Positions 30,628 to 45,228 of a stretch of DNA of 64,000 nucleotides are shown piece after piece. A program made the position numbers and the translations under genes. Source of the stretch: Pseudomonas fragi (GTDB taxonomy: Bacteria; Pseudomonadota; Gammaproteobacteria; Pseudomonadales; Pseudomonadaceae); contig NZ_CP104861.1 of NCBI RefSeq assembly GCF_025426255.1, positions 1,612,001 through 1,676,000 of the forward strand, given 5' to 3'. Position 1 is the stretch's first letter; each line of letters opens with the position of its first letter. A model generated the notes under the pieces. The model saw only the letters and a list, made by a program, of their open reading frames with translations. It had not been told where the DNA came from and did no database searches.

Positions 30628-31050
30628 TCAGCTCGCACGCACCATATCAACATGGGGAATCCCTGCTTCGAGGAATTCTGCGCTGACGATCTTGAAGCCC
30701 AAGCGCTCGTAGAACGGCGTGGCATGCACTTGTGCACTGAGCATTTGCTGCTTCAGGCCGCGCTTTTCAGCCTCTTCGATCGTGGCTTGCATCAGCGCAT
30801 CGCCGACTTTCAGGCCGCGCCAGTCCTTGAGGACCGATACACGACCGATATGGCCGTCCGGCAACAGCCGGGCAGTACCAATCGGAAAGTCGCCTTCATA
30901 AGCCAGAAAATGCACAGCATCGGCATCGTCTGCATCCCACTCCAGTTCTGGAGGTACAGATTGTTCGGCAATAAACACCGCCTCACGAATGCGTCGAAGT
31001 TCGGCGTTGTCCTTTTGCCAGTCGGCGACACGTACGTGAATGCTATTCAT
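30628..31050 (-). CDS. GNAT-family N-acetyltransferase
   Basis: A 140-residue acetyl-CoA-dependent transferase of the ElaA/YjcF-like GNAT group. Core segments are IREAVFIAEQSVPPELEWD near the start, RVSVLKDWRGLKVGDALM (acetyl-CoA loop) and LSAQVHATPFYERLGF. I chose the ATG at 31050, which overlaps the stop of the ribosomal oxygenase gene by eight bases, so the two are probably coupled. The substrate is unknown. Confidence 0.88.
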   Translation of the reverse strand: MNSIHVRVADWQKDNAELRRIREAVFIAEQSVPPELEWDADDADAVHFLAYEGDFPIGTARLLPDGHIGRVSVLKDWRGLKVGDALMQATIEEAEKRGLKQQMLSAQVHATPFYERLGFKIVSAEFLEAGIPHVDMVRAS

Positions 31051-32209
31051 CAGCGAACCCCAGGCTTCCTTGTTTGACCAGCTCACAGAGCAGGTTGCGT
31101 CCGTCTTCATCGGCCAGCCATGCGCCGAGGTTGTCGGTGTGCAGCGCGTCAGCGGCGCAGATCATTTTCAGCAGCTCGCGCAGTTTGCCTGGCAGCAGGC
31201 GGCTTTGACCGCTGGCGAACAACAGCAGGTCTTCATCCACTTCAGACCAGGCCAGGCGTGCGCTCGGGTTGCGAATCAGGATGGCGCCCTGTTCCAGGCT
31301 GCCCAGCAGGTCTTCTTCTTCGAGTTCAGGGCCGACCACGAGTTCCGGGTAGCGCGGCTCGGTCATGAACTGGCCGAACCAGGTCAGCAGCATGCGCTCG
31401 TCGCTCATGTGCTCGGTCAGCAGGCTCTTGAGGCGGCCAAGGGCGTCATGCTGGATTTGGTGCGGGTCGCTTACCGGCTGTGCATCGGCGTCGGTGTAGC
31501 GATCTTCATCCGGCAGGTACTGGCTGAGGAAGTCGGTGAAGTGGGTCAGCACTTCGGCGGCGCTCGGGGCGCGGAAACCTACCGAGTACGTCAGGCAGTC
31601 GTCCACGGCAACGCCGCAGTGAGCCAGGCGCGGTGGCAGGTAAAGCATGTCGCCAGGCTCCAGGGTCCACTCGTCGGTGGCCTGGAAGTCGGCCAGGATG
31701 CGCAGGTCGGCGTGTTCCAGCAGCTTGCTTTCGGAGTCGCACATCTGGCCGATCTGCCAGTGGCGCTGGCCGTGGCCTTGCAGCAGGAACACATCGTAGT
31801 TGTCGAAGTGCGGACCCACGCTGCCACCGGGGGCGGCGTAGCTGATCATCACGTCGTCGATGCGCCAGCTTGGCAGGAAGCGGAAGTTTTCCAGTAGCTC
31901 GCCGACTTCCGGCACGAACTGGTCAACCGCTTGCACCAGCAGGGTCCACTCGCGCTCTGGCAGTTTGCCGAACTCGTCTTCGGCGAACGGGCCGCGGCGC
32001 AATTCCCATGGGCGCTCGCCGTGTTCGATGATCAGGCGCGATTCGACTTCTTCTTCCAGTGCCAGACCGGCCAGCTCGTCGGCGTCGATCGGGCTTTCGA
32101 AGTCAGGAATGGCCTGACGGACCAGCAATGGCTTCTTCTGCCAGTAGTCGCGCATGAACTCGCGTGCAGTGATGCCGCCCAGAAGTTGAAGAGGAATATC
32201 AGGATTCAT
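31043..32209 (-). CDS. roxA: cupin/JmjC ribosomal protein uL16 arginine hydroxylase (YcfD/RoxA family)
   Basis: A 388-residue Fe(II)/2-oxoglutarate oxygenase that in E. coli hydroxylates an arginine of ribosomal protein uL16. The iron triad is visible: His134-x-Asp136 in GPHFDNYDVFLLQGHG and His197 in LPPRLAHCGV. The C-terminal half gives the dimer and winged-helix region. Start at ATG 32209. It follows purB after a terminator and is coupled to the GNAT gene. Confidence 0.9.
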   Translation of the reverse strand: MNPDIPLQLLGGITAREFMRDYWQKKPLLVRQAIPDFESPIDADELAGLALEEEVESRLIIEHGERPWELRRGPFAEDEFGKLPEREWTLLVQAVDQFVPEVGELLENFRFLPSWRIDDVMISYAAPGGSVGPHFDNYDVFLLQGHGQRHWQIGQMCDSESKLLEHADLRILADFQATDEWTLEPGDMLYLPPRLAHCGVAVDDCLTYSVGFRAPSAAEVLTHFTDFLSQYLPDEDRYTDADAQPVSDPHQIQHDALGRLKSLLTEHMSDERMLLTWFGQFMTEPRYPELVVGPELEEEDLLGSLEQGAILIRNPSARLAWSEVDEDLLLFASGQSRLLPGKLRELLKMICAADALHTDNLGAWLADEDGRNLLCELVKQGSLGFADE

Positions 32210-32248
32210 GTGTAACCTATTGAAAAAATGCACTTTGTAATCGGGAAT

Positions 32249-32274
32249 AAAAACGCCCGGCACGGCCGGGCGTT
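32249..32274 (-). terminator. rho-independent terminator of purB
   Basis: Minus-strand arms AACGCCCGGC and GCCGGGCGTT with a three-base loop, then TTTTATT, about 20 bp after the purB stop and upstream of roxA. Confidence 0.88.
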
Positions 32275-32292
32275 AATAGGTCGTTGCAGCGA

Positions 32293-33765
<1,473 letters not shown>

Positions 33766-33789
33766 TTAAACCTGTGCCTGCTGCGTGCT

Positions 33790-34413
33790 TCAGTTGCCGC
33801 GCAGCATCGGGTAAAGCTCTTTGAGCAGCTTGCGGCGGCTGATGACCAGCTGCCAGCGGTGGCCACCCAATTGGCGCCAAAGCCGTGCTGAGCGGATACC
33901 GGCCAGCAGCAGAGCGCGAATTTTTGAGGCGTTGTTCGGTTGCTGCAGGTTGCGCATGTCGCCATGCACCTGGATCCGCTGGCGCAAGGTGCTCAGGGTG
34001 TCCTGATACAGTGCGCCGCAGGCAGCGACCACGTTTTCGTGGGCCGGGCCGAAATGCTCGACCTGGGACTGGATCTGCGGCAAGCGTTTGCCGATCAGTT
34101 CCAGCATGTCGTTGCGCTTGGCCAGTTGACGTTCAAGGCCGAGCATCGACAGCGCATAGCGTAAAGGCTCGCGCTGCAAGGTGTTGGGATCGCGCTCAAG
34201 GGCGCCGATCAGGGCACGATAGCCTTCGCGCAGGTTGATGTCGTCACCGCCAAACACTTCCAGGGTGTCTTTAGGGTCGCGCACCAGCAGACTGCCCAGC
34301 ATGCAGCTCAGATCGGCTTCGCTGACCTGTCCGGTCTTGGCAATCTTGTCCACCAGTACGGCTGCGAGAAACACGCCGCCCAGGGCTACCAGTTGCTCCT
34401 GAGTCGGGTTCAT
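33790..34413 (-). CDS. hflD: HflD, membrane-associated lysogenization regulator homologue
   Basis: A 207-residue all-helical protein of the HflD (YcfC) family, known in E. coli as a membrane-associated factor that binds lambda CII. Conserved segments are [26 protein letters not shown] and [20 protein letters not shown]. The ATG overlaps the mnmA stop by four bases, the usual mnmA-hflD-purB arrangement. Its native role in Pseudomonas is unclear. Confidence 0.93.
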   Translation of the reverse strand: MNPTQEQLVALGGVFLAAVLVDKIAKTGQVSEADLSCMLGSLLVRDPKDTLEVFGGDDINLREGYRALIGALERDPNTLQREPLRYALSMLGLERQLAKRNDMLELIGKRLPQIQSQVEHFGPAHENVVAACGALYQDTLSTLRQRIQVHGDMRNLQQPNNASKIRALLLAGIRSARLWRQLGGHRWQLVISRRKLLKELYPMLRGN

Positions 34414-35543
34414 GGGCGCTTGCCCTTGCTGGACCAGGGCTCGGCCACTTCGATCACGCCGCCACCCAGGCAGACTTCGCCATCGTAAAACACCACGGAC
34501 TGGCCAGGAGTGACTGCGCGCTGCGGGTCATCGAAAGTTGCGCGATAGCCGGTGGCGGTTTTTTCCAGGGTGCAGGGCTGATCGCCTTGGCGATAGCGAA
34601 CCTTGGCTGTCAGGCGCAGCGGGGTGCTCAGATCAATCGGGTTGACCCAGTAAATCTCGGAGGCGAGCAGGGCGCCGGAGAACAGCCACGGGTGATCATT
34701 GCCTTGGCCGACGATCAGCTCGTTGTGCTCCAGGTCTTTGATCAGCACGTACCACGGCTCGTCGCTGGCGTCTTTCAAGCCGCCAATGCCCAGGCCCTGA
34801 CGCTGACCGATGGTGTGGTACATCAGGCCGTGGTGGCGACCGATGACTTCGCCTTCGGTGTTTTTGATTTCACCGGGCTGTGCCGGCAGGTATTGCTTGA
34901 GGAAGTCGCTGAAGCGGCGCTCGCCGATAAAGCAGATTCCGGTGGAGTCTTTTTTCTTCGCCGTGGCCAGATCGTGTTTTTCAGCGATCCTGCGCACTTC
35001 GGGTTTTTCCAGCTCGCCGACCGGGAACAGGGTCTTGGCGATTTGCTCGCCGCCGACGGCATGCAGGAAGTAGCTTTGGTCCTTGTTCGGATCCAGGCCC
35101 TTGAGCAGCTCGGTACGGCCATCAATGTCCCGACGGCGCACGTAATGGCCGGTGGCGATCAGATCGGCGCCGAGCATCAGGGCGTAGTCGAGGAACGCCT
35201 TGAACTTGATTTCACGGTTGCACAGGATGTCCGGGTTCGGCGTACGACCGGCCTTGTATTCGGCCAGGAAGTGCTCGAACACGTTATCCCAGTACTCGGC
35301 GGCAAAATTGGCAGTGTGCAGCTTGATGCCAATTTTGTCGCACACGGCCTGGGCGTCTGCCAGATCATCCATGGCGGTGCAGTAATCCGTTCCGTCGTCT
35401 TCCTCCCAGTTCTTCATGAACAGGCCTTCCACCTGGTAGCCCTGCTCCATGAGCAGAACGGCGGACACGGAAGAATCGACACCGCCGGACATACCGACAA
35501 TGACGCGCTGCTTTTCGGGGGCGACTAAGGCTGGATCACGCAT
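34410..35543 (-). CDS. mnmA: tRNA-specific 2-thiouridylase MnmA
   Basis: A 377-residue enzyme that makes s2U34 in tRNA-Lys, -Glu and -Gln with sulfur relayed by the Tus proteins. The PP-loop [10 protein letters not shown] is near residue 17; catalytic cysteines lie in CNREIKF (about residue 108) and [12 protein letters not shown] (about residue 207). It is 59 bp after nudJ and coupled to hflD. Confidence 0.96.
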   Translation of the reverse strand: MRDPALVAPEKQRVIVGMSGGVDSSVSAVLLMEQGYQVEGLFMKNWEEDDGTDYCTAMDDLADAQAVCDKIGIKLHTANFAAEYWDNVFEHFLAEYKAGRTPNPDILCNREIKFKAFLDYALMLGADLIATGHYVRRRDIDGRTELLKGLDPNKDQSYFLHAVGGEQIAKTLFPVGELEKPEVRRIAEKHDLATAKKKDSTGICFIGERRFSDFLKQYLPAQPGEIKNTEGEVIGRHHGLMYHTIGQRQGLGIGGLKDASDEPWYVLIKDLEHNELIVGQGNDHPWLFSGALLASEIYWVNPIDLSTPLRLTAKVRYRQGDQPCTLEKTATGYRATFDDPQRAVTPGQSVVFYDGEVCLGGGVIEVAEPWSSKGKRP

Positions 35544-35602
35544 AAGGTTTCAATGAGTGTCTTGAAAAAGGACGCGATTCTAGCAGGCCCAGGCGCTCAA
35601 GG

Positions 35603-36049
35603 CTAAACCGAAGGGCGGATTAACGACAGGTCGAACAATTTACCGCTCAGATAATCGTCGATGCACTGCAGGGTCATCTCGCTGCGCCAGCGTTCGCGCT
35701 GCTCCAGCAGCTCGTCACGGGTTAGCCAGAGCGGGCCGATGATGCCGGTGTCCAGTTGGTATTCCGGGTGGTGCTTGACGGCCTTGCCGGCAAAGCAGAT
35801 GCGCTGGTAGGTCACGCCGTTGCTGGGGGCGGTGTACAAATAAATGCCGATTACGCCGGTCAGTTCCACGTCATAGCCGGTTTCTTCGAGGGTTTCGCGG
35901 ATGGCGGCGTCGATCAGGCTCTCGTTCGGGTCCAGATGCCCGGCCGGTTGGTTAAGTACGACCTGTTCGCGTTTTAACTCTTCAACCATCAGAAAGCGGC
36001 CATTGTCTTCAACGACTGTGGCGACGGTGATGTGGGGTTTCCATTCCAT
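35603..36049 (-). CDS. nudJ: NUDIX hydrolase (NudJ-like phosphatase)
   Basis: A 148-residue Nudix protein with a complete box from GHLDPNESLIDAAIRETLEE to TGYDVEL. NudJ of E. coli hydrolyses thiamin pyrimidine pyrophosphate and nucleoside triphosphates; the location immediately upstream of mnmA is shared. The natural substrate here is not provable from sequence. Confidence 0.9.
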   Translation of the reverse strand: MEWKPHITVATVVEDNGRFLMVEELKREQVVLNQPAGHLDPNESLIDAAIRETLEETGYDVELTGVIGIYLYTAPSNGVTYQRICFAGKAVKHHPEYQLDTGIIGPLWLTRDELLEQRERWRSEMTLQCIDDYLSGKLFDLSLIRPSV

Positions 36050-36074
36050 GGGGTGGGTCTCGAGGGTGATTAAT

Positions 36075-36174
36075 CTGTGGGAGCGAGCCTGCTCGCGAAA
36101 TTTTCAAGAGCGCTGCGATTATCCACTAAATACTCGGTCGTTCACGACATTCGCGAGCAGGCTCGCTCCCACAG
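36075..36174. repeat. REP/REPIN palindromic repeat
   Basis: TGTGGGAGCGAGCCTGCTCG at 36075-36096 and its reverse complement at 36151-36174, with a spacer unlike that of the other copies. It lies between the nudJ start and the idh terminator. Confidence 0.85.
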
Positions 36175-36190
36175 GGTTTGTGTGGGCCGT

Positions 36191-36228
36191 AAAAACACAA
36201 ACCCCGGCATCGTGGGCCGGGGTCTGTG
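36191..36228 (-). terminator. rho-independent terminator of idh
   Basis: Minus-strand arms CACAGACCCCGGC and GCCGGGGTTTGTG (one mismatch), followed by TTTTT, about 20 bp after the idh stop. Confidence 0.88.
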
Positions 36229-36245
36229 GTGTTGCTCTGTTGCTC

Positions 36246-38934
<2,689 letters not shown>

Positions 38935-40191
38935 ATGGGATACAACAAGATCAAGGTTCCAGCCGCAGGTGAAAAAATCACCGTCAACGCCGATCACTCG
39001 CTCAATGTTCCCGACAACCCCATCATTCCCTATATCGAAGGGGATGGCATCGGTGTCGACATCAGTCCGGTGATGATCAAGGTGGTCGATGCGGCAGTGA
39101 ACAAGGCCTACGCCGGCAAGCGCAAGATTTCCTGGATGGAAGTCTATGCAGGGGAGAAAGCCACCCAGGTCTACGACCAGGACACCTGGCTGCCTCAGGA
39201 AACCCTGGATGCGGTAAAGGATTACGTGGTCTCGATCAAAGGCCCGCTGACAACCCCTGTGGGCGGAGGCATTCGCTCGCTGAACGTGGCCCTGCGCCAA
39301 CAGCTCGATCTGTATGTGTGCTTGCGCCCGGTGCGCTGGTTTGAAGGTGTGCCTAGCCCGGTTAAAAAGCCGGGCGACGTCGACATGACGATCTTTCGCG
39401 AAAACTCCGAAGACATTTATGCCGGAATCGAATGGAAGGCTGGCTCGCCTGAAGCAATCAAGGTGATCAAGTTTCTGAAAGAAGAAATGGGCGTGACCAA
39501 GATCCGTTTTGACCAGGACTGCGGGATCGGGGTCAAGCCGGTATCCAGGGAAGGCACCCGGCGCCTGGCGCGCAAGGCGTTGCAATACGTGGTTGATAAC
39601 GACCGTGAGTCGCTGACCATCGTGCATAAAGGCAACATCATGAAGTTCACCGAAGGTGCCTTCAAGGAGTGGGCCTATGAAGTGGCGGCTGAAGAATTCG
39701 GCGCGACCTTGCTCGATGGCGGGCCGTGGATGCAGTTCAAGAACCCTAAAACCGGACGCAATGTAATCGTCAAGGATGCGATTGCTGATGCCATGCTCCA
39801 GCAAATCCTGTTGCGTCCTGCGGAATATGACGTGATTGCGACGCTCAACCTGAACGGTGATTACCTGTCCGACGCTTTGGCCGCCGAAGTGGGCGGTATT
39901 GGTATTGCGCCGGGCGCCAACCTGTCGGACACCATTGCCATGTTCGAGGCCACCCACGGCACGGCACCCAAGTACGCGGGCAAGAATCAGGTCAACCCGG
40001 GTTCCTTGATCCTGTCTGCGGAAATGATGCTGCGGCATATGGGCTGGATCGAGGCTGCCGACCTGATCATCAAGGGGACTAATGGCGCGATTTCGGCCAA
40101 AACCGTGACCTACGATTTTGAACGATTGATGGAAGGTGCAACGCTGGTTTCGTCGTCGGGCTTCGGCGATGCGCTGATCGCTCATATGTGA
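38935..40191 (+). CDS. icd: homodimeric NADP-dependent isocitrate dehydrogenase (IDH-I)
   Basis: A 418-residue isocitrate dehydrogenase of the E. coli Icd type. The active-site segment with the regulatory serine reads [20 protein letters not shown], followed by [15 protein letters not shown], and [20 protein letters not shown] is present. GGAG precedes the ATG at 38935; an upstream in-frame ATG would add ten residues without support. Followed by a strong terminator. An AceK kinase is not encoded in this window. Confidence 0.97.
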   Translation: MGYNKIKVPAAGEKITVNADHSLNVPDNPIIPYIEGDGIGVDISPVMIKVVDAAVNKAYAGKRKISWMEVYAGEKATQVYDQDTWLPQETLDAVKDYVVSIKGPLTTPVGGGIRSLNVALRQQLDLYVCLRPVRWFEGVPSPVKKPGDVDMTIFRENSEDIYAGIEWKAGSPEAIKVIKFLKEEMGVTKIRFDQDCGIGVKPVSREGTRRLARKALQYVVDNDRESLTIVHKGNIMKFTEGAFKEWAYEVAAEEFGATLLDGGPWMQFKNPKTGRNVIVKDAIADAMLQQILLRPAEYDVIATLNLNGDYLSDALAAEVGGIGIAPGANLSDTIAMFEATHGTAPKYAGKNQVNPGSLILSAEMMLRHMGWIEAADLIIKGTNGAISAKTVTYDFERLMEGATLVSSSGFGDALIAHM

Positions 40192-40204
40192 ACTGAGCAG
40201 GCAT

Positions 40205-40249
40205 AAAAAAACCGGCCGATTCGAGTGTTTGAATCGGCCGGTTTTTTTT
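40205..40249. terminator. bidirectional terminator between icd and cspD
   Basis: Arms ACCGGCCGATTC and GAATCGGCCGGT around an eight-base loop, with seven A on the left and eight T on the right, so it stops both convergent transcripts. Confidence 0.93.
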
Positions 40250-40266
40250 GCGGCGAGTCCGGGGGG

Positions 40267-40545
40267 TCAGACTGAGAGGCTGGTTACCTCTGGCGCATTC
40301 GCAAGGGCGGTGACGGGGCCCTGGGCGTTAGTGATCTCAACGGCATGCAGGCCTTTGGGGCCCTGGATTATTTCGAAGCTCACGGGCTGGCCAGCCTTGA
40401 GCGTCTTGTAACCGTCCATCTGGATTGCCGAAAAATGCGCAAAAAAGTCAATCGGGTTTCCGTGTTCATCGATGCCTTCCTTGGCCTGCGTATTAATGAA
40501 GCCGAAGCCCTTGGCGTTGTTGAACCACTTGACCTTGCCTTGCAT
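40267..40545 (-). CDS. cspD: cold-shock-domain protein CspD
   Basis: A 92-residue cold-shock protein with an OB fold (residues 1-68) and a C-terminal extension. RNP1 is KGFGFI and RNP2-like is FFAHFS. In E. coli CspD is a stationary-phase inhibitor of DNA replication. I prefer the ATG at 40545 (MQGKVKW), because AGGG is then 8 bases away; the ATG two codons upstream would leave only two bases. A 6-bp hairpin ACTCCA/TGGAGT (40568-40583) lies in its leader. It is divergent from clpS. Confidence 0.94.
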   Translation of the reverse strand: MQGKVKWFNNAKGFGFINTQAKEGIDEHGNPIDFFAHFSAIQMDGYKTLKAGQPVSFEIIQGPKGLHAVEITNAQGPVTALANAPEVTSLSV

Positions 40546-40714
40546 ACTCATATCCCTCTGCTGCAAAACTCCATCACTGGAGTATCATCCAGTTCACTCG
40601 CACAGAAACCAGTAAATATGGTTGACTGTGCGGACCATTTTTCCCACTGTGGGCATTAATGGTTGTAACACCGTTTTACCGATAGTCAAGGTCACGCGGC
40701 GGCGCTGTTGCAAT

Positions 40715-40744
40715 TTGACACCTTCGCCTCCATCACTGTATTTG
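40715..40744 (+). promoter_or_regulatory. sigma70-like promoter of clpS-clpA
   Basis: A consensus TTGACA at 40715-40720 and TGTATTTG at 40737-40744, giving 16-18 bases of spacing. The start codon of clpS is only 28 bases further, and no Shine-Dalgarno is evident there, so the leader would be very short. Confidence 0.5.
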
Positions 40745-40771
40745 CACAACCTACGACGAACCTTTTTTTCC

Positions 40772-41134
40772 ATGCATGCAATCAGCCAGACTCGACTAAC
40801 ATTCAATCAGGATCAGTCCGATTTTGATCACGAAGACTCCGCTGGCTTGGCTGTGCAAGAGGCTAAGCCTGCGCTTCAGGCGCCGCCGATGTACAAGGTG
40901 GTTTTGTTTAACGATGACTACACACCCATGGATTTCGTTGTCGAAATACTTGAGGTGTTTTTTAACTTGAATCGCGAATTGGCGACCAAGGTCATGCTGG
41001 CCGTCCATACAGAAGGACGGGCCGTGTGCGGCATTTTTACCCGCGATATCGCCGAGACCAAGGCCATGCAGGTAAACCAGTACGCGCGTGAAAGCCAGCA
41101 TCCGCTACTCTGTGAAATCGAGAAGGACGGTTAA
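40772..41134 (+). CDS. clpS: ClpS, ATP-dependent Clp protease adaptor
   Basis: A 120-residue N-recognin that hands proteins with N-terminal Leu, Phe, Tyr or Trp to ClpAP. The core has [20 protein letters not shown], which forms the N-degron pocket, and [22 protein letters not shown] split around its conserved histidine. Start at ATG 40772 (MHAISQTR), matching other Pseudomonas ClpS; no ribosome binding site is seen. It is 29 bp before clpA. Confidence 0.95.
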   Translation: MHAISQTRLTFNQDQSDFDHEDSAGLAVQEAKPALQAPPMYKVVLFNDDYTPMDFVVEILEVFFNLNRELATKVMLAVHTEGRAVCGIFTRDIAETKAMQVNQYARESQHPLLCEIEKDG

Positions 41135-41163
41135 CGCCGACCACTTGGGTATGAGGTGAAGCC

Positions 41164-43434
41164 ATGTTAAATCGCGAGCTCGAAGTCACCCTCAATCTTG
41201 CCTTCAAGGAAGCGCGCTCCAAACGTCATGAGTTCATGACGGTTGAGCACCTCCTTTTAGCGCTTTTGGATAATGAGGCAGCCGCAACCGTTCTACGCGC
41301 CTGTGGCGCAAACCTCGACAAACTCAAGCATGACCTGCAAGAGTTTATTGATTCCACGACTCCCCTGATTCCCGTCCACGACGAAGACCGCGAAACTCAG
41401 CCAACCCTGGGTTTTCAGCGGGTCTTGCAGCGTGCTGTATTCCACGTGCAAAGCTCCGGCAAGCGTGAAGTGACTGGCGCCAATGTGCTGGTTGCGATTT
41501 TCAGCGAGCAGGAAAGCCAGGCCGTCTTTCTGCTCAAGCAGCAGAGCGTTGCCCGTATTGATGTGGTCAACTTTATTGCCCACGGCATCTCCAAGGTACC
41601 GGGGCATGGTGATCACTCTGATGGCGAACATGAAATGCAGGATGAAGAGGGCGGCGAATCGTCATCTTCAAGCAATCCTCTGGACGCCTACGCCAGCAAC
41701 CTGAACGAGTTGGCCCGCCAGGGTCGCATCGATCCGCTGGTAGGGCGCGAAATGGAAGTTGAGCGCGTTGCTCAGATTCTGGCGCGTCGGCGTAAAAATA
41801 ACCCGTTGCTGGTCGGTGAGGCCGGTGTGGGTAAAACCGCAATTGCCGAAGGCCTGGCCAAGCGCATCGTCGACAATCAGGTGCCTGACCTGCTGGCGAA
41901 CAGCATCGTCTACTCCCTTGATCTCGGCGCTTTGCTGGCGGGTACCAAGTACCGCGGCGATTTCGAGAAACGTTTCAAGGCGCTGCTCGGTGAGCTGAAA
42001 AAACGCCCGCAGGCGATTCTGTTTATCGATGAAATCCACACCATTATTGGTGCGGGCGCTGCGTCTGGCGGCGTGATGGATGCCTCCAACCTGCTCAAGC
42101 CTTTGTTGTCTTCGGGCGACATTCGCTGCATCGGCTCCACTACGTTCCAGGAATTTCGCGGAATTTTCGAGAAGGACCGCGCCTTGGCGCGCCGCTTTCA
42201 GAAAGTCGATGTGTCCGAGCCTTCGGTTGAAGACACCATTGGCATTCTGCGCGGGCTTAAAGGTCGCTTTGAACAGCATCACGGCATCGAGTACAGCGAT
42301 GAGGCCCTGCGTGCGGCGGCTGAGCTGGCGTCGCGCTACATCAACGACCGGCACATGCCGGACAAGGCCATTGATGTGATCGACGAGGCGGGTGCTTATC
42401 AGCGTCTGCAGCCGGTCGAGAAACGGGTCAAACGCATCGAAGTCGCTCAAGTTGAAGACATCGTTGCGAAAATCGCCCGTATTCCGCCAAAACACGTCTC
42501 TGTCTCGGACAAGGAACTGTTGCGCAACCTTGAGCGCGACCTGCGTTTGACCGTGTTCGGTCAGGATGCTGCGATTGATTCGTTGTCCACCGCGATCAAG
42601 TTGTCCCGTGCCGGGCTCAAGTCGCCAGACAAGCCTGTGGGTTCGTTCCTGTTCGCAGGGCCGACCGGTGTCGGTAAAACCGAGGCTGCGCGCCAATTGG
42701 CCAAGGCCCTGGGCATCGAACTGATCCGTTTCGACATGTCCGAGTACATGGAGCGCCACACCGTATCGCGTCTGATCGGTGCACCTCCGGGCTATGTCGG
42801 TTTCGATCAGGGTGGTTTGCTGACTGAAGCCATCACCAAGCAGCCGCATTGTGTGTTGTTGCTCGATGAAATCGAAAAGGCGCACCCCGAGGTCTTTAAC
42901 CTGCTGTTGCAGGTCATGGACCACGGCACGCTGACCGATAACAACGGGCGCAAGGCTGACTTCCGCAACGTGATCGTCATCATGACCACCAACGCGGGTG
43001 CTGAAACAGCTTCTCGGGCTTCGATCGGGTTTACTCATCAGGATCATGCTTCCGATGCGATGGAAGCGATCAAGAAGAGCTTCACTCCCGAGTTCCGCAA
43101 CCGCCTGGACACCATCATTCAGTTTGGTCGCCTCAGTCACGAGGTCATCAAACATGTGGTGGACAAGTTCCTTACCGAACTGCAGGCGCAGCTGGAAGAC
43201 AAGCACGTGCAGCTTGAGGTGTCGGACGCGGCGCGTGGCTGGTTGGCCGCGGGTGGCTATGACGCACTGATGGGGGCTCGTCCGATGGCGCGTTTGATTC
43301 AGGACAAGATCAAGCGTCCGCTGGCCGAGGAAATCCTCTTTGGCGAACTGGCCGACCATGGCGGTGTGGTACACATCGACCTGGAGAATGGCGAGTTGAC
43401 CTTCGAGTATGAAACCGCAGTCGAAATGGCTTGA
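41164..43434 (+). CDS. clpA: ClpA, ATP-binding subunit of the ClpAP protease
   Basis: A 756-residue AAA+ unfoldase: N-domain that binds ClpS (1-145), D1 with Walker A GEAGVGKT (about 220), D2 with GPTGVGKT (about 500) and the D2 Walker [13 protein letters not shown]. The [20 protein letters not shown] region leads to the ClpP-contact part near 615. It pairs with clpS upstream and ends at a terminator. Confidence 0.97.
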   Translation: MLNRELEVTLNLAFKEARSKRHEFMTVEHLLLALLDNEAAATVLRACGANLDKLKHDLQEFIDSTTPLIPVHDEDRETQPTLGFQRVLQRAVFHVQSSGKREVTGANVLVAIFSEQESQAVFLLKQQSVARIDVVNFIAHGISKVPGHGDHSDGEHEMQDEEGGESSSSSNPLDAYASNLNELARQGRIDPLVGREMEVERVAQILARRRKNNPLLVGEAGVGKTAIAEGLAKRIVDNQVPDLLANSIVYSLDLGALLAGTKYRGDFEKRFKALLGELKKRPQAILFIDEIHTIIGAGAASGGVMDASNLLKPLLSSGDIRCIGSTTFQEFRGIFEKDRALARRFQKVDVSEPSVEDTIGILRGLKGRFEQHHGIEYSDEALRAAAELASRYINDRHMPDKAIDVIDEAGAYQRLQPVEKRVKRIEVAQVEDIVAKIARIPPKHVSVSDKELLRNLERDLRLTVFGQDAAIDSLSTAIKLSRAGLKSPDKPVGSFLFAGPTGVGKTEAARQLAKALGIELIRFDMSEYMERHTVSRLIGAPPGYVGFDQGGLLTEAITKQPHCVLLLDEIEKAHPEVFNLLLQVMDHGTLTDNNGRKADFRNVIVIMTTNAGAETASRASIGFTHQDHASDAMEAIKKSFTPEFRNRLDTIIQFGRLSHEVIKHVVDKFLTELQAQLEDKHVQLEVSDAARGWLAAGGYDALMGARPMARLIQDKIKRPLAEEILFGELADHGGVVHIDLENGELTFEYETAVEMA

Positions 43435-43448
43435 TGTAACACGGCAGT

Positions 43449-43475
43449 AAAAAAGGCGCCCTCGGGCGCCTTTTT
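43449..43475 (+). terminator. rho-independent terminator of clpA
   Basis: AAAAAGGCGCC, loop CTCG, GGCGCCTTTTT. The flanking A and T runs make it bidirectional, and it also ends the convergent Na/Pi cotransporter gene. Confidence 0.9.
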
Positions 43476-43486
43476 GCTGTCTGCAG

Positions 43487-45133
43487 CTAGCTGGTCGGGC
43501 TCAGGCTCGCCGCTGGGTTGTGCTCGGTGTGGCGCTCCAGCACCGGGTAGCCCAAAGCGGCAATATGGTGATGGACACGACGGTAGTCGCGCAGCACCCG
43601 CTGGAAAATATCCCCGGACTCGGCCCAGGCCGTCTTGTCATTCTGCAACTTGCGAAAGTGCTCGCGGCTAGCCCTGGCCTCCAGCTTGCGTACGGTTTCC
43701 TTGTGGTTGATCAAGGCCTCGGCTGCGGCTGCGTTTTCGCTTAAAAACGCGGTAATGGCCAGGTTCAGGCTCTCCAGCAGGGCCAGGTGCATGGCCTGGA
43801 TATGCATCAGCTCGAAAGAAGAAAAGCGCTCCCCTCGGCGTGTCCTGCGTACGGCCAGTTGCGCCAGGTTGTTGAGAATGTCCCCGGCATGTTCCAGGTT
43901 GATTACGAACATCAGGATTTCCTGGGCGCGATCGGCATCGTCATCGCTCAGGCCGTCGTGGCCGATATCGGCAAGATAAGCGCGGATCGCTGCACTTAGC
44001 AGGTCGATGGAGTGATCCAGTTGCCGCACCTCGTTCATGGTCTGCTGATCGACCTTCTCAAACAGTTGCAGGACCTGATTGAGCATCAGTGAAGTCATGT
44101 CCGCCAGGCGCAAGGCTTCGCGCACGGTATTGGACAGGCCTATATTGGCCACTTCCAGCCCGGCTTCGTCCAGATACTGTGGCATGCCAGGGTCCGCTGG
44201 CGGATCTTGCTGAGGAAACATGCGGGTCAGCAGGCGTGCGCAGGGCTCGGTCAAACCGATAAACACCACTGCCAGCACCAGATTGAACGCGGTGTGCAGG
44301 TACACCACCATGTGCGCCGGGCCGATATCAGTTCGGGCCAGATAGTTGGCAATCAGCGCCAGGCATGGCAGCAACACCACGGTGCCCAGCAGGCGGATCA
44401 GCAGGTTGCCCACAGGCAGGCGGCGTGCAACAGGCGAGCTGGCGCTGAACACCGATGGCAAGGCGCCGCCGATATTGGCACCGAGCATCAGGGCAATGGC
44501 GGTCACGGGTGTCATCATGCCTGCGCCTGCCAAAGAGGCGATCAGCAGCACCACTGCGACGCTGGAGTGGCAGATCCAGGTCAGTAGTACTGCGGCGATC
44601 ACCGCTATGATCAAGTCGCCTTCCAGGCTTTGCATGATGGCGCGAAACACCGAAGTCGCCTCCATGTGGGCCAAGGTAGCACTGAGCAAACTCAGGGCCA
44701 GCAACATCAGGCCCAGGCCGATCAGTGCGCAGCCGACGCTTTCGTAGCGCGAATCATCGCGCAAGCGATACACAATAAAGCCCACCAGCAGGATGATCGG
44801 CATCGCCAGCGAGGTATCGAAGCTCAGCAGTTGCACCACCAGAGTCGAGCCGATATTGGCCCCCAGCATCACCGCCAGGGCGGGTGCCAGGCTCAGGGTG
44901 CCAGCTGCGGTAAACGAGGTTGCCATCAGGCTGACCGCCGTACTGCTTTGCAATACGCCGGTAATACCGATTCCGGAAATCAGTGCCATCCAGCGGTTAT
45001 TCAGGTTGCGCCCCATCCAGTTGCGCAGTTGGGTGCCAAATCCGCGCAGCAGGGCTGTGGAAATCATATGGGTGCCCCAGAGCAAAAGTGCGATGGCGCC
45101 CGCGAGGTTGAGTAACAGAGTGGTTCCCGACAT
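43487..45133 (-). CDS. Na/Pi cotransporter family protein with PhoU-like domain
   Basis: A 548-residue membrane protein. Two Na/Pi-cotransport repeats lie in residues 1-310 (GVLQSSTAVSLMATSF and TWICHSSVAVVLLIASL with the paired QSS/HSS motifs typical of NptA/YjbB), and a PhoU-like helical domain follows (about 340-540). ATG at 45133 with GGAG upstream. YjbB in E. coli exports phosphate. It lies 95 bp downstream of mgtA on the same strand, with a hairpin between them; co-expression would link Mg2+ and phosphate balance (inference). Confidence 0.9.
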   Translation of the reverse strand: MSGTTLLLNLAGAIALLLWGTHMISTALLRGFGTQLRNWMGRNLNNRWMALISGIGITGVLQSSTAVSLMATSFTAAGTLSLAPALAVMLGANIGSTLVVQLLSFDTSLAMPIILLVGFIVYRLRDDSRYESVGCALIGLGLMLLALSLLSATLAHMEATSVFRAIMQSLEGDLIIAVIAAVLLTWICHSSVAVVLLIASLAGAGMMTPVTAIALMLGANIGGALPSVFSASSPVARRLPVGNLLIRLLGTVVLLPCLALIANYLARTDIGPAHMVVYLHTAFNLVLAVVFIGLTEPCARLLTRMFPQQDPPADPGMPQYLDEAGLEVANIGLSNTVREALRLADMTSLMLNQVLQLFEKVDQQTMNEVRQLDHSIDLLSAAIRAYLADIGHDGLSDDDADRAQEILMFVINLEHAGDILNNLAQLAVRRTRRGERFSSFELMHIQAMHLALLESLNLAITAFLSENAAAAEALINHKETVRKLEARASREHFRKLQNDKTAWAESGDIFQRVLRDYRRVHHHIAALGYPVLERHTEHNPAASLSPTS

Positions 45134-45186
45134 AAGGAATCTCCACAAAACAAGCATTCATGTCTTACGAGGTCGTAATACGAAGG

Positions 45187-45218
45187 CATGGGCTGGCGCG
45201 ATAAGGCGCCAGCCCATG
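45187..45218 (-). other. strong hairpin between mgtA and the Na/Pi gene
   Basis: Perfect 13-bp arms CATGGGCTGGCGC (45187-45199) and GCGCCAGCCCATG (45206-45218) around six bases, 10 bp after the mgtA stop. No T tract follows, so it may be a transcript-stabilising or partial terminator structure. Confidence 0.6.
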
Positions 45219-45228
45219 GCGATTCAAG

